Below, piece by piece: positions 9,153 to 17,413 of a DNA stretch of 64,000 bases. Location: positions 930,001 to 994,000 of the forward strand of contig NZ_AP024600.1 in assembly GCF_036322585.1 (NCBI RefSeq), read 5' to 3'. This DNA comes from Luteolibacter sp. LG18. Lineage in GTDB: Bacteria; Verrucomicrobiota; Verrucomicrobiia; Verrucomicrobiales; Akkermansiaceae. The stretch's first letter is position 1, and each line of letters starts with the position of its first letter. The notes beneath the pieces are model-generated. The model worked only from the letters and a program-made list of their open reading frames with translations. It was not told the DNA's origin and made no database searches. Position numbers and translations under genes: made by a program.

Positions 9153-10835
9153 ATGAATCCCACCGCGATTTCCAAGTATCGACCTTTCCCGCCCGTCCGG
9201 CTGCCTGACCGCACCTGGCCGGACCAGACCATCACCACGGCGCCGATCTGGTGTTCCGTCGACCTGCGCGACGGCAATCAGGCGCTCCCGCAGCCGATGT
9301 CGGTGGAGGAGAAGCTCGAGTTCTTCGACCTGCTGTGCCGGATCGGCTTCAAGCAGATCGAGGTCGGATTCCCGTCCGCCGCGGACACCGAGTTCAATTT
9401 CCTGCGCCGCCTGATCGAGGAGGACCGCATCCCGGAGGACGTGACCATCCAGATCCTGGTGCAGACCCGCGAGCACCTGATCCGCCGCTCGTTCGACGCC
9501 ATCGCCGGGGCGAAACGCGCGATCGTCCACATCTACAACTCGACCTCGCCGCTGCAACGCCGCGTGACCTTCAGCGATGCCTCCCGCGAGGACATCAAGA
9601 AGCTGGCCGTGGACGGTGCGAAGCTGGTCAAGGAGCTGGTCCCGACCATCCCGCAGACCGAGGTGATCCTGCAATACTCGCCGGAGTCCTTCTCCGACAC
9701 CGAACTCGATTTCGCCGCCGAGATCTGCAACGCCGTCATCGAGGTCTGGCAGCCCACCCCGGAGAAAAAGATGATCGTCAACCTGCCGGACACCGTCCAG
9801 TGGACCACACCGAACATCCACGCCGACATGATCGAGTGGATGATCCGCCACCTGAACCGCCGCGAATCGGTCATCGTCTCCCTGCACACCCACAACGACC
9901 GCGGCACCGGCACCGCCGCCACCGAGCTGGGCCTGATGGCCGGCGCGGACCGCGTGGAAGGCACGCTCTTCGGCAACGGCGAGCGCACCGGCAACCTGGA
10001 CATCGTGAACGTGGCGCTGAACATGAACGGCCACGGCATCGAGACCGGCCTGGATTTCTCCGACCTGCCCGCGATCCGCGCGGTGTACGAGCGCATCACC
10101 AAGATGATCGTCTCCGAGCGCCAGCCCTACGCCGGCGAGCTGGTCTTCACCGCCTTCTCCGGCTCCCACCAGGACGCCATCAAGAAAGGCCTGGACCGCC
10201 GCGAGAAGGAAACCGCCGCCGACCCGGCCACCCCCTGGGGCGTGCCCTACCTGACCATCGATCCACAGGACATCGGCCGTTCCTATGAGGCCATCATCCG
10301 CATCAATTCGCAGTCCGGAAAGGGTGGCATCGCCTACATCCTCGATCGCGAGCACGGCCTGGACCTGCCGAAGACCATGCACCCGCAGGTCGGCAAGTAT
10401 GTCTACGACCTGGCCGACCAACTGGGCCGCGAGCTGACGCCGGACGAGATCCGCGACGCCTTCTACCTGCGCTTCACCAACCTGACCTCGCCGCTGGTGC
10501 TGGTGGACTACGAGCTGGTCCACCACATCGAGTCCCGCGGCCAGGTGGAATGCAGCGCCGTGGTGCGCCTGGACGGGGATGAAAAGCAGATCAAGGGCGT
10601 CGGCAACGGCCCGATCAACGCCTTCGTCCACGCGCTGGAAAGCATCGGCCTGAAGGACTTCAAGGTGACCGACTACCGCTCCCACGCCGTGCGCGGTGGG
10701 TCGGACGCGAACGCCGCCGCCTACGTCCAGGTGCAGCATGACGATGGCCGCATCGTCTGGGGCTGCGGTGTCGATCCCTCCATCGAGATGGCCGGCTTGA
10801 AGGCACTGGTCAGCTCCTGGAACCTGCTCCGCTGA
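9153..10835 (+). CDS. leuA: 2-isopropylmalate synthase (long, type 2)
   Basis: LeuA condenses acetyl-CoA with 2-ketoisovalerate, the committed step of leucine synthesis. The ATG at 9153 gives 560 residues, the length of the yeast/actinobacterial-type enzyme. Visible motifs are SVDLRDGNQALPQPM (about 37-51, metal/substrate site), HTHNDRGTGTAATELG (about 247-262) with the metal-binding His pair, GNGERTGN, and a C-terminal alpha/beta regulatory dimer domain for leucine feedback (FTNLTSPLVLVDYEL onward). The ATG follows a pyrimidine tract (TTTTCATTTTCC). Regulation is probably by the upstream leader peptide. Its last 12 nt are part of the register of the repeat array that follows. Confidence 0.96.
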   Translation: MNPTAISKYRPFPPVRLPDRTWPDQTITTAPIWCSVDLRDGNQALPQPMSVEEKLEFFDLLCRIGFKQIEVGFPSAADTEFNFLRRLIEEDRIPEDVTIQILVQTREHLIRRSFDAIAGAKRAIVHIYNSTSPLQRRVTFSDASREDIKKLAVDGAKLVKELVPTIPQTEVILQYSPESFSDTELDFAAEICNAVIEVWQPTPEKKMIVNLPDTVQWTTPNIHADMIEWMIRHLNRRESVIVSLHTHNDRGTGTAATELGLMAGADRVEGTLFGNGERTGNLDIVNVALNMNGHGIETGLDFSDLPAIRAVYERITKMIVSERQPYAGELVFTAFSGSHQDAIKKGLDRREKETAADPATPWGVPYLTIDPQDIGRSYEAIIRINSQSGKGGIAYILDREHGLDLPKTMHPQVGKYVYDLADQLGRELTPDEIRDAFYLRFTNLTSPLVLVDYELVHHIESRGQVECSAVVRLDGDEKQIKGVGNGPINAFVHALESIGLKDFKVTDYRSHAVRGGSDANAAAYVQVQHDDGRIVWGCGVDPSIEMAGLKALVSSWNLLR

Positions 10836-11529
10836 ACAGCGGAAGAGATTCCAGAAACCGGTTGCGCGGAGTCATTTCCGCGCGACCATGTTTCCAAGAG
10901 CCGGACGAACTGGTCTTATCAAAACACGAATCCGCAACTCAGGTTTGTCGGAGGAGTGAAGATCAGAGGAATCGCCCGGCTCTCCTTTTGTACGATAGTC
11001 ACCGTAGCCACGATCTCCACTGCTCCGCTGAACAGCCTAATAGTTCGCGGAAAGCCGTTGCGGAATCCGGTTTCCGGTCGACTTTTTTTCCAAGAGTCGG
11101 ACGAACTGGTCTATCAAAACACGAATCCCACAGGCTTACAGGGGAGGAGTGGAGATCAAGAAAATCGCCCGGCTCTCCTTTTGTACCGAGGTCGCCCGCG
11201 GCGCGAAAAACCGGTTGAGATTCCGGCAACCGGAGCGACTGTCAGTCAGAGCCGGACGATTGGATCGGGTTGGCATTCAGAGTTCATCAGGAGCTCTCCC
11301 CGATTTGGATGATGTCGCCCGGCTCACTTTTTGTACGACAGCCGCAGTCGTTCTTCCGCTGGTCCGCCGAACACTCTAATTGTTCCGCAAAAGCAGTTGC
11401 GCGAACCGGAATCCGGGCGACCGTGCTTCCAAGAGTCGGACGAAATCGGTCTCATCAAAAACACGAAATCTCGATGATAAGAGAGGAGTGGAGATCAGAT
11501 AATCGCCCGGCTCTGCTTTTGTACGGGGA
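10824..11529. repeat. Four-unit array of structured ~155-196-bp repeats after leuA
   Basis: Four diverged tandem units fill the gap between the convergent leuA and uracil-glycosylase genes. Each unit has a left arm AGAGYCGGACGA and a right arm TCGCCCGGCTCT that can pair. Positions are 10897-10908/10972-10983, 11093-11104/11165-11176, 11248-11259/11315-11326 (right arm ends CA) and 11432-11443/11503-11514. Conserved GGAGGAGTGGAGATCA lies inside three of them, and CTTTTGTAC follows each right arm. A smaller hairpin of changing sequence precedes each left arm (for example GCGCGGA/TCCGCGC in unit 1, TCCGG/CCGGA in unit 3). The 17-mer CTGCTCCGCTGAACAGC occurs at the leuA stop (10824-10840) and again at 11020-11036, exactly one 196-bp period later. 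No convincing protein is encoded. Confidence 0.8.
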
Positions 11530-12294
11530 TCACGATTCCCACACGCCCTGCGCCACCAGTTGCTTGGTGGCGGCCTCCGACCAACCGCGGTTGGCGGCGG
11601 GCGAGGCTGGCGAGGGATGCAGCACGCGGCCAATCTGGAACGTGCCACCCGCCTGCGTGGACGCGCGGCGCAGGCGTTCCTCGGCAAAGGCTCCCACGCC
11701 GATCAGCCACTCGGGCTTGAGGATGGCGATGACCTCCGCGAGGTGATCCAGGCAGGCCGTTTCCACGGACTCCATTTCGGCGGACGACAGCTTGTCCGGT
11801 GTGAGGTTGGCACCGGTGGCGCTCATCCACACCAGCGGGCAGTAGTTCGCCACGAAGTGCTCCTTGAAGAAGCTCTCCGCCTTCCCAAAGCGCTCCGCGA
11901 ACAGCCCCCACAGGCGGCGTCCGCTGACTTCCGACTTCGGGCACGCGAAGCCCTCCACCGGACGCTTCGGATGCTCCGGCACCGGCTTGCCGACCGGGGT
12001 CTGAATGCCCATCCAATCGCGAACCGCCGCGATCTCGCCGAAGGGCACGCCGGTCTGGGCCATGCCAAAGGGCCCCGGGTTCATGCCGAGGAACAGCACG
12101 CGCTTCTTCCCCTTCCCGTATTTCGTCAGGTAGGCCTCGTGCGGCTCACGGGCGTACTCCAGCGGGTTGTAAACGTGGGACACCGGAGCGGAGAACGACG
12201 CCCCATGCAGGGCGGCGGCCAAACGGCGGGAAGACTCGATCAGTGCGGACACGCCCGGACTCAACCGGGCCACGGCGCTCAACGCAATCCCCAA
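11530..12294 (-). CDS. SMUG1-type uracil-DNA glycosylase
   Basis: Removes uracil and oxidised pyrimidines from DNA at the start of base-excision repair. The 254-residue translation shows the SMUG1 family signatures: GMNPGPFGMAQTGVPFGE (catalytic Asn loop, about residues 73-90), GRRLWGLFAERFG, NYCPLVWM, and the C-terminal intercalation-loop motif HPSPASPAANRGW (about 227-239). Its start overlaps the end of the upstream nuclease gene by 16 bp, pointing to translational coupling. The 3' end abuts the repeat array. Bacterial SMUG1 homologues are known mainly from scattered lineages. Confidence 0.93.
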   Translation of the reverse strand: MGIALSAVARLSPGVSALIESSRRLAAALHGASFSAPVSHVYNPLEYAREPHEAYLTKYGKGKKRVLFLGMNPGPFGMAQTGVPFGEIAAVRDWMGIQTPVGKPVPEHPKRPVEGFACPKSEVSGRRLWGLFAERFGKAESFFKEHFVANYCPLVWMSATGANLTPDKLSSAEMESVETACLDHLAEVIAILKPEWLIGVGAFAEERLRRASTQAGGTFQIGRVLHPSPASPAANRGWSEAATKQLVAQGVWES

Positions 12295-12983
12295 GCCCCG
12301 GCACGACGGCCCTTCGCCTCCCGCTCCATGGCGCGGAGTTGATCCTTCCGCCGGGCCATCGGCGTGCCGTCCGGCATCTCCGCGCCTTTCGTGAAGACCC
12401 GGCAGAAACCACGCTCCACCAGCAGCTCGTCCAACCAGCGGGACTTGCCGCCGTCCTCCACCTCGATGAAGGCGTGGTAGCGCTGGTCATTGAACGGGCT
12501 GTCCCAGACCGTGTAGATCGTGAACGGACGCTTCGCCAACAGCGGCAGGGTGAACTCCTTCGCCCGGCGACCGATCTCGACCGCCTGCTCGGAGGTGATG
12601 CCGCCGAAGTACTCCGCCTGCTGCTTGATGCGGGTGTAATTGTCCTCGCCGCCGCGGTAGGTGCGGAACTCGCTCTCCGGCGTATCGACGAAATAGAGCC
12701 GGAAGATGTCGGTGCGGCCGCCCGGCAAACTCACCTCGAAGCTGTCACCGTCGTTGTGCTTCTCCTTCGCCAAGGTGCAGCCGCGGTAGACCTCGTAGCG
12801 GCCCGCTCGCTCCGAGCCCTTCCCCGGGCTCGGCGGCGCGGATTCCTCCGCGGACGATTTCCGGTGCCCCGCGGTGTCGACGGACGGATGGGCTTTCTGC
12901 CACTGGTCCCAGCCCCACAGGCAGACCGCGGCCACGACCACCAGTAGCGAACTCAGGGTGCTCTGTCGGGCACGAATCGCCAT
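12279..12983 (-). CDS. Membrane-anchored or exported thermonuclease-family (SNase-like) protein
   Basis: 234 residues. A hydrophobic N-terminus (LSSLLVVVAAVCLWGW) is an uncleaved anchor or signal. The staphylococcal-nuclease OB fold follows a linker: NDGDSFEV (about 78-85), FRLYFVDTPES (about 97-107, Ca/active-site region with Arg and Asp), RRAKEFTLPLL, and LVERGFCRVF. SNase-like proteins cleave DNA/RNA outside the cytoplasm. It overlaps the glycosylase start by 16 bp and begins 1 bp after the M23 peptidase stop, so M23, SNase and glycosylase form one minus-strand unit. Confidence 0.85.
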   Translation of the reverse strand: MAIRARQSTLSSLLVVVAAVCLWGWDQWQKAHPSVDTAGHRKSSAEESAPPSPGKGSERAGRYEVYRGCTLAKEKHNDGDSFEVSLPGGRTDIFRLYFVDTPESEFRTYRGGEDNYTRIKQQAEYFGGITSEQAVEIGRRAKEFTLPLLAKRPFTIYTVWDSPFNDQRYHAFIEVEDGGKSRWLDELLVERGFCRVFTKGAEMPDGTPMARRKDQLRAMEREAKGRRAGAWGLR

Positions 12984-12984
12984 C

Positions 12985-13653
12985 TCAGAGTCCCTTGAAG
13001 CCCTGATACTCGGTGTAGGTGCCGGTCGGCACGGCCACCTGGCCCCACTCGCGGTTCAGGCGGCGGTACTTGTTGATGAAATCGCTCGGCACCGCCCAGT
13101 TCACCCAATCCCGGTTCACGGATTCCCGCTGCATGCCGGTGCTGATGTTGTGGCGGATCTCGAAATGAAGGTGCGCCGGATACATCCCGAAATTGCTGCC
13201 GATGGTGCCCACCTGGGTGCCGCGCTTCACCTGCTGGCCGACCTTCACCATGATCTCATTGAGGTGGCCGTAGAGGGAGTCGCAGAACTTCACCTGACCG
13301 CTGGCCGGATCACGGTAGGCGTGGCGGATGAGCACCACGTTTCCCCAGCCCTGGTGGACGTTGTAGGCCCAGGTCACCACCCCGTCGCCGCAACTGTAAA
13401 CCGGATCGCCAAGGTCGGTGTCGCCGCCATTGCGGCCATTCCAGTCCTCGCCGAAATGGATGGGCGAGGTCAGGCGCACGCCGCGGGCGATGTAGTAGCC
13501 CGCGCCATTCGGTTTCCCCACCGGGAAATCAAAGCCATCCGCGAGGGGCATCCGCACCGTGGACTGGGCGCGGACCGTGGCGGACATCATCGAAACCACC
13601 AGCGCCAAAAGAAAGGCGAGGAGGAAGCCGGTCCGGGTGCCGCGGGAAATCAT
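12985..13653 (-). CDS. Secreted M23-family peptidase
   Basis: 222 residues from the ATG at 13653; a longer frame upstream is not needed. A signal peptide (MISRGTRTGFLLAFLLALV through VRAQ) is followed by an M23 metallopeptidase domain with zinc-binding HFGEDWN (about residue 85) and HLHFEIRHN (about 170). Between them are the typical GDPVYSCGDGVVTWA and YGHLNEIMVKVGQQVKRG segments. M23 enzymes cleave peptidoglycan cross-bridges or act as scaffolds; the HxxxD and HxH motifs are present, so it is probably active. First gene of the M23-SNase-glycosylase unit, divergent from the toxin-antitoxin pair. Confidence 0.9.
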   Translation of the reverse strand: MISRGTRTGFLLAFLLALVVSMMSATVRAQSTVRMPLADGFDFPVGKPNGAGYYIARGVRLTSPIHFGEDWNGRNGGDTDLGDPVYSCGDGVVTWAYNVHQGWGNVVLIRHAYRDPASGQVKFCDSLYGHLNEIMVKVGQQVKRGTQVGTIGSNFGMYPAHLHFEIRHNISTGMQRESVNRDWVNWAVPSDFINKYRRLNREWGQVAVPTGTYTEYQGFKGL

Positions 13654-13806
13654 CCCCGCAAGTGCACTCCTCCACCTCGGTCCGGGCAATCAAAAAACCA
13701 TTCTCGATAGAACCGATATTCAATGGATGCGTAATGAATCGAGGGCAGGCGGGCTCCCCCGAAGAATGGAGTATGCAAGCAAGCCCCCTGCCACTAATTT
13801 GGAGAC

Positions 13807-14016
13807 ATGAAACTCGAGGAGATTCAGCGTCACGCCATGGAACTTCCGGATACCGACCGGGCGGAATTGGCCGCCGAGCTGCTGAACTCGCTTCCAAGGG
13901 TTCTTGCCGATGACGATGAGGGCATCGCCGAAGCCCGACGACGAGCCAAGGAACTTGACCAAGATCCGTCCGTGGGCTGCTCCTGGCAGGAAATCAAGAA
14001 TGCCTTGGGCAGGTAA
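13807..14016 (+). CDS. Antitoxin of a ParDE-like pair (addiction-module family)
   Basis: 69 residues: MKLEEIQRHAMELPDTDRAE, then LAAELLNSLP, a helical module typical of the TIGR02574-type addiction-module antitoxins, and an acidic C-terminal tail (ELDQDPSVGCSWQEIKNALGR region) that would wrap the toxin. The ATG has GGAG 4 bp upstream, one of the few SD-like sites in this window. The toxin GTG starts 2 bp after the stop. A second antitoxin of the same style lies at 63755-64000. Confidence 0.85.
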   Translation: MKLEEIQRHAMELPDTDRAELAAELLNSLPRVLADDDEGIAEARRRAKELDQDPSVGCSWQEIKNALGR

Positions 14017-14018
14017 AC

Positions 14019-14312
14019 GTGGAAGTCGTTTTTCATCGACGCATCCAAGCGGATCTCCGCTCCGCCTTGGCGTTTTATGAGACCGAGGGAGGTTGTCGCC
14101 TTGGAGACCGGTTTTTCGCCGAGGCGGAAGATGCGGTGGCCGCGGCGTTGAAAAACCCGAAATCCTTTCACTTCGCCGCCGAAGGTCTCCGCCGGGTGGC
14201 CACAAAAACCTTCCCTTACCATTTTCTCTACGAGGAAGATGCCCAAAGGATTCGCTTCCTCGTGCTCCGACATGACAAGCGCCACCCTCGGTTCGGACTG
14301 AACCGCCGCTGA
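14019..14312 (+). CDS. RelE/ParE-family toxin
   Basis: 97 residues from GTG 14019. The sequence has the ParE pattern: N-terminal strand VEVVF-type (MEVVFHRRIQADL), helix with ALAFYETEGGCRLGDRFFAEAEDAV, then RVATKTFPYHFLYEE and IRFLVLRHDKRHP, where the final strand and HDKRHP are the conserved end of the family. ParE-type toxins poison gyrase, RelE-types cleave mRNA; the sequence fits ParE better. The frame is intact, unlike the related toxin at 63457-63753. It is coupled to the upstream antitoxin by 2-bp spacing. Confidence 0.85.
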   Translation: MEVVFHRRIQADLRSALAFYETEGGCRLGDRFFAEAEDAVAAALKNPKSFHFAAEGLRRVATKTFPYHFLYEEDAQRIRFLVLRHDKRHPRFGLNRR

Positions 14313-14327
14313 ACTCCGCCTCCGAGC

Positions 14328-15017
14328 TCACCCTTCCTTCGTCTCCTCTCCGGCGATGCTGATGCACAGCAGCGCCCAGAAGCAGCAGATCAGGTTCGCC
14401 ACCGGCACCTGGAGCATCGGGGGCAGGCTGTAAACCACCGCCACGCCGGGGATCCACACCATCCAATTCGGGATCAGATTCGGCAGGACCATCCGCCGGT
14501 ACCAGCCGGGGGTGAAGATCCTCCCCTTCAACGGAAAGCCCCGCGCTTTCCAGAGGTGGATCAAGGCATTCGCCGGAGCCGCCCACAGCGGGGTGTAAAC
14601 GCCCATGTCGATGAGCATCTTCGCCGCGATGGTCCGGAACGAGACATCCGTCCCCCACCAGCGCCCCTGGGCGGTGTAGAACACGTCCACCAGGATTCCG
14701 GAGAACGCCCACCAGGCGATGCCGAACACCAGCTCCGAACCCGGCGAGCGCGGCCGCAGCGAGGGGATCGCCATCCGGAACACCCACGGCAGCAGCCCGC
14801 AGAACAGAGCCGCGCTGGTGGCGGAATAGAGGAAGCCGCCCGCCAACTTCAAGCGCTCGACATGAGCCAGCACCTCCCTCAGCGCCGGATTGGTGGAGTA
14901 AGCCACCAGCAGCAGGATCGCCGCCGCCTGCAGGATCAGCCCCGGAATCAGGTTCGCCCGAGCGGCATACCACCCCGCCCGCCATGGCGAGTAAACCGAG
15001 GTCGTGGGATCACTCAT
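14328..15017 (-). CDS. Integral membrane protein, Mpv17/PMP22-like
   Basis: 229 residues with about four membrane helices. The C-terminal region (LPNLIPNWMVWIPGV, then SLPPMLQVPVANLI and FWALLCISIA) matches the spacing of the Mpv17/PMP22 signature, in which W-x-P...N...P...R/Q precedes a final W-containing helix. This family is mainly eukaryotic peroxisomal/mitochondrial channels, with bacterial members of unknown role. The assignment is by motif impression and is tentative. It sits 19 bp upstream of uppP on the minus strand side (uppP transcribed first). Confidence 0.55.
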   Translation of the reverse strand: MSDPTTSVYSPWRAGWYAARANLIPGLILQAAAILLLVAYSTNPALREVLAHVERLKLAGGFLYSATSAALFCGLLPWVFRMAIPSLRPRSPGSELVFGIAWWAFSGILVDVFYTAQGRWWGTDVSFRTIAAKMLIDMGVYTPLWAAPANALIHLWKARGFPLKGRIFTPGWYRRMVLPNLIPNWMVWIPGVAVVYSLPPMLQVPVANLICCFWALLCISIAGEETKEG

Positions 15018-15036
15018 TTCGGGGAAACCCGGCCGG

Positions 15037-15921
15037 TCAGGCCGTGAAAGTATTCGTCAGGATCAGGGTCGCGATGGCCACTCCGGCCGCGATGCGGTAC
15101 CAGCCGAAACCCGCCAGCCCGTGGCGCTGGAGGTAGCCGACCAGCCATTTCACGGCGAGGAAGGCGGACACCATCGCGGCCACCCCGCCAATGGCGAGGT
15201 TCACCGCGCCGAACTGGTGCAGCATCAGCTTGGCGGTGCCGAAATGATGTTCGAACTCCGGACCGCTGGCGTGGGCCTTGTCGAGAGCCGTCTTGGCGGT
15301 CGCCGCCGTCAGCGTGAGCACCCCGAGGAGAAAGGAGTATTCAACCGCGGCCCGGACCGTGAGGCCGACCATCAGGCCACCGGCGATGGTCATGAGGCTG
15401 CGGCTGGTGCCCGGCCACATCGCCACGCACTGGAGCAGGCCGATCACCACCGCGAGTTGCCAGGTAAGTTGGCCGAGCTCGCGCTTGTTACCGGTGGCCG
15501 GGTTCTTCTTTCGCCACCAGACGGCCGCCAGGATGGCGACGCCGCCGACCACCCACGAGGTGATCACCGGCCACAGCCCGAAAAGCTTTTCCTCGATCCA
15601 ATGGTGCAGCACCAAGCCGACCACGGCGGCCGGCAAGAAGCCGACCACGAGATTGATCAGCAGCTTCAGCCCCGCGGAATCGCGCCCGATCAGTCCGGAG
15701 AGCATCTGCTTCACGTGTTTCCAGTAAAGGCCCAGCACGGCGAGGATCGCCCCGCCCTGGATGCAGATGGCGAAAGCGTCCGCGGCTTCCTTGTCAGCGG
15801 GGGAAACGGTGCCGATTCCCATCAGCCGCTGCGCGACGATCAGGTGGCCGGTGGAGCTGATCGGGAGGAACTCGGTGATGCCTTCGATCAGGCCGAGGAG
15901 GAGCGATTGCCAGTGTTCCAT
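15037..15921 (-). CDS. uppP: Undecaprenyl-diphosphatase
   Basis: UppP (BacA) dephosphorylates undecaprenyl diphosphate in the inner membrane to recycle the lipid carrier for peptidoglycan and O-antigen. The ATG at 15921 (MEHWQSLLLGLIEG) gives 294 residues with about eight helices. Signature motifs are EGITEFLPISSTGHLI (about 10-25) and PGTSRSLMTI (about 190), which supply the catalytic Glu, His and Arg. The frame extends 13 codons upstream but the chosen start matches the family. Divergent from the DUF2062 gene. Confidence 0.95.
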   Translation of the reverse strand: MEHWQSLLLGLIEGITEFLPISSTGHLIVAQRLMGIGTVSPADKEAADAFAICIQGGAILAVLGLYWKHVKQMLSGLIGRDSAGLKLLINLVVGFLPAAVVGLVLHHWIEEKLFGLWPVITSWVVGGVAILAAVWWRKKNPATGNKRELGQLTWQLAVVIGLLQCVAMWPGTSRSLMTIAGGLMVGLTVRAAVEYSFLLGVLTLTAATAKTALDKAHASGPEFEHHFGTAKLMLHQFGAVNLAIGGVAAMVSAFLAVKWLVGYLQRHGLAGFGWYRIAAGVAIATLILTNTFTA

Positions 15922-16039
15922 GCGCGGGGGCACCGTGACGATGTTGCCCGGGTCCGGCAAGGGATTTGCGGTTGCGTCCTCTTCACGGAAGACGGATGTT
16001 CCGCCCGTGCGACCGGGATTGAAACATCGCTACCTCCGG

Positions 16040-16609
16040 ATGGTCCGGAAGATGTACCGTGCCCTGCGCCATCCCAAGCTCCGGCACCGTGGATGGTGGC
16101 GGAAAATGACCCATCCGCTGTTCGAACGGCGGCTGTGGAAACCCTGCCGGGACACGGTGGCCACCGGATTGGCAGTGGGCATGTTCTTCGCTGTCCAACC
16201 CGTCCCTCTACAGTCGATTTTTGCCGCCCTGATCGCCACTCGACTGCGGGCCAATGTTCCCTTTGCGATGGCCGCCTGTTGGCTGAGCAATCCCGTCACG
16301 GCTGGCCCCATCTGTCTCACTCAACTTGGCTTGGGAATGTTTCTGCAAAGAACATTCAATCTACCGGTGCCCAAAGGGGAAATCCGCTGGGAAGCCCTCG
16401 CCAAGCTGAGCCCAAAACTAGCCTCGATTCCCTTGGGCGAGTTCCTCCTCGGATGCCTCGCTTCGGGAGTGCTGCTGGCCTTGCTCACCTACCCGCTGGT
16501 CCACCTTTTCTCAGCCTTGATGCCGCACCATTTGCCGGTGCGGAAATATCTGGCTGAGCCCTCCGGGCCAAGTGGTGTCACTGGCGATCCAACGAAGCCG
16601 ATCCCCTGA
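16040..16609 (+). CDS. DUF2062 membrane protein
   Basis: 189 residues from ATG 16040 (MVRKMYRALRHPKLR); an in-frame GTG at 16007 in the context CCGCCCGTG is an alternative. The DUF2062 pattern is clear: a basic N-terminus, RRLWKPCRDTVATGLAVG, then GMFFAVQPVPLQ, FAMAACWLSNPVTAGPICL with the conserved N-P, and a final helix pair. DUF2062 proteins are inner-membrane proteins of unknown mechanism, sometimes near glycosyltransferases. Its 3' end overlaps the convergent TPM gene by 32 bp. Confidence 0.8.
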   Translation: MVRKMYRALRHPKLRHRGWWRKMTHPLFERRLWKPCRDTVATGLAVGMFFAVQPVPLQSIFAALIATRLRANVPFAMAACWLSNPVTAGPICLTQLGLGMFLQRTFNLPVPKGEIRWEALAKLSPKLASIPLGEFLLGCLASGVLLALLTYPLVHLFSALMPHHLPVRKYLAEPSGPSGVTGDPTKPIP

Positions 16610-17375
16610 ACGGCCGCGAGCTGACCATGGCCCCGAAGGGAGCTCCCAGCCGCTGCTGGTCCGGCACCGGCGGGAACCGGTAGGTCCGGCGACGCTCGAC
16701 CTCTGCCCGGCGCGCCCGGCGGGCAATCCACCAGCCCAGCCCGCCCAGCACCACGGCGGCCCCTGCTCCGATCCAGAAAATCCGCGCCGTGGGCGCATCG
16801 ATGGCCGAACCGCGGCTCGCCTCAAGATAGCCGCCGAACTCGTTGACCAGCAGCCCCGTCAAATGATCGAGCAGGGCTTGGGAATCGAGCGTCCGCTGTT
16901 GATCCGAGGCCAATTGGCTCCGGACCCGCTCCACCACCCCGGCGGCCACGAACGAGGGAATGCGCGCGCCATTGCCCGGTTTGGTCACATTGCCGGAGTC
17001 GTAGGGGCGGCCCATCCCGAACGCGCGGGTATCGACCTCATACACCAGCACGACCCCGTCTCCCTCCGGCAGCCAGGCTTGCTGGAGGCGCGCCGCGAGA
17101 TCGACCGGCGTCGCCCCCATCACCACCGATTCGGTGACCACGTAGAGGTGGAACCCGTGCTGCTGTTCCAGCCCCCGCAACCGGTCGGAAATGACCCGCA
17201 GGCCCTCGGGATTGCGGGTGTAGAGCCCGGCATTGTCCTGGACATTGAACGCCGGACGCGGCGGCGGCGGACCATCGGCCGAAAAGCCAGCCATCATCTG
17301 GCCCCGCCCGAACGGGGCCACCGCCAGGCACGCCAGAAGCCACAGGGCCCATGCAAAGGATTTCAGTCCGGTCAC
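16578..17375 (-). CDS. TPM-domain protein with C-terminal membrane anchor
   Basis: 265 residues from GTG 17375 (VTGLKSFAWALWLLACLAVA, a signal peptide). The TPM fold follows: FNVQDNAGLYTRNPEGLRVI, a strand HLYVVTES, GDGVVLVYEVDTRAFGMG, and a conserved acidic helix. One C-terminal membrane segment (IFWIGAGAAVVLGGLGWWIA) precedes a basic tail. TPM proteins have been linked to phosphatase activity or photosystem assembly in other groups; here the role is unknown. The 3' tail overlaps the convergent DUF2062 gene. It lies 38 bp downstream of lspA. Confidence 0.75.
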   Translation of the reverse strand: MTGLKSFAWALWLLACLAVAPFGRGQMMAGFSADGPPPPRPAFNVQDNAGLYTRNPEGLRVISDRLRGLEQQHGFHLYVVTESVVMGATPVDLAARLQQAWLPEGDGVVLVYEVDTRAFGMGRPYDSGNVTKPGNGARIPSFVAAGVVERVRSQLASDQQRTLDSQALLDHLTGLLVNEFGGYLEASRGSAIDAPTARIFWIGAGAAVVLGGLGWWIARRARRAEVERRRTYRFPPVPDQQRLGAPFGAMVSSRPFRGSASLDRQ

Positions 17376-17413
17376 CGCCAGCCAGCATGCCGGAGGCGGG
17401 CGGCGCTGGCAAG

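Noticed and set aside
10862..11379. Overlapping short frames in the repeat array after leuA
   Set aside because: They arise from repeat units, change frame between units and share no protein-level conservation; RNA or DNA structure explains the region better.
10824..11529. CRISPR array
   Set aside because: Units are 155-196 bp with diverged repeats of unequal length, no unique equal-length spacers and no cas genes.
12985..13653. Longer start for the M23 peptidase at 13689
   Set aside because: The ATG at 13653 gives a clean signal peptide, whereas the extra residues would precede it with unrelated sequence.
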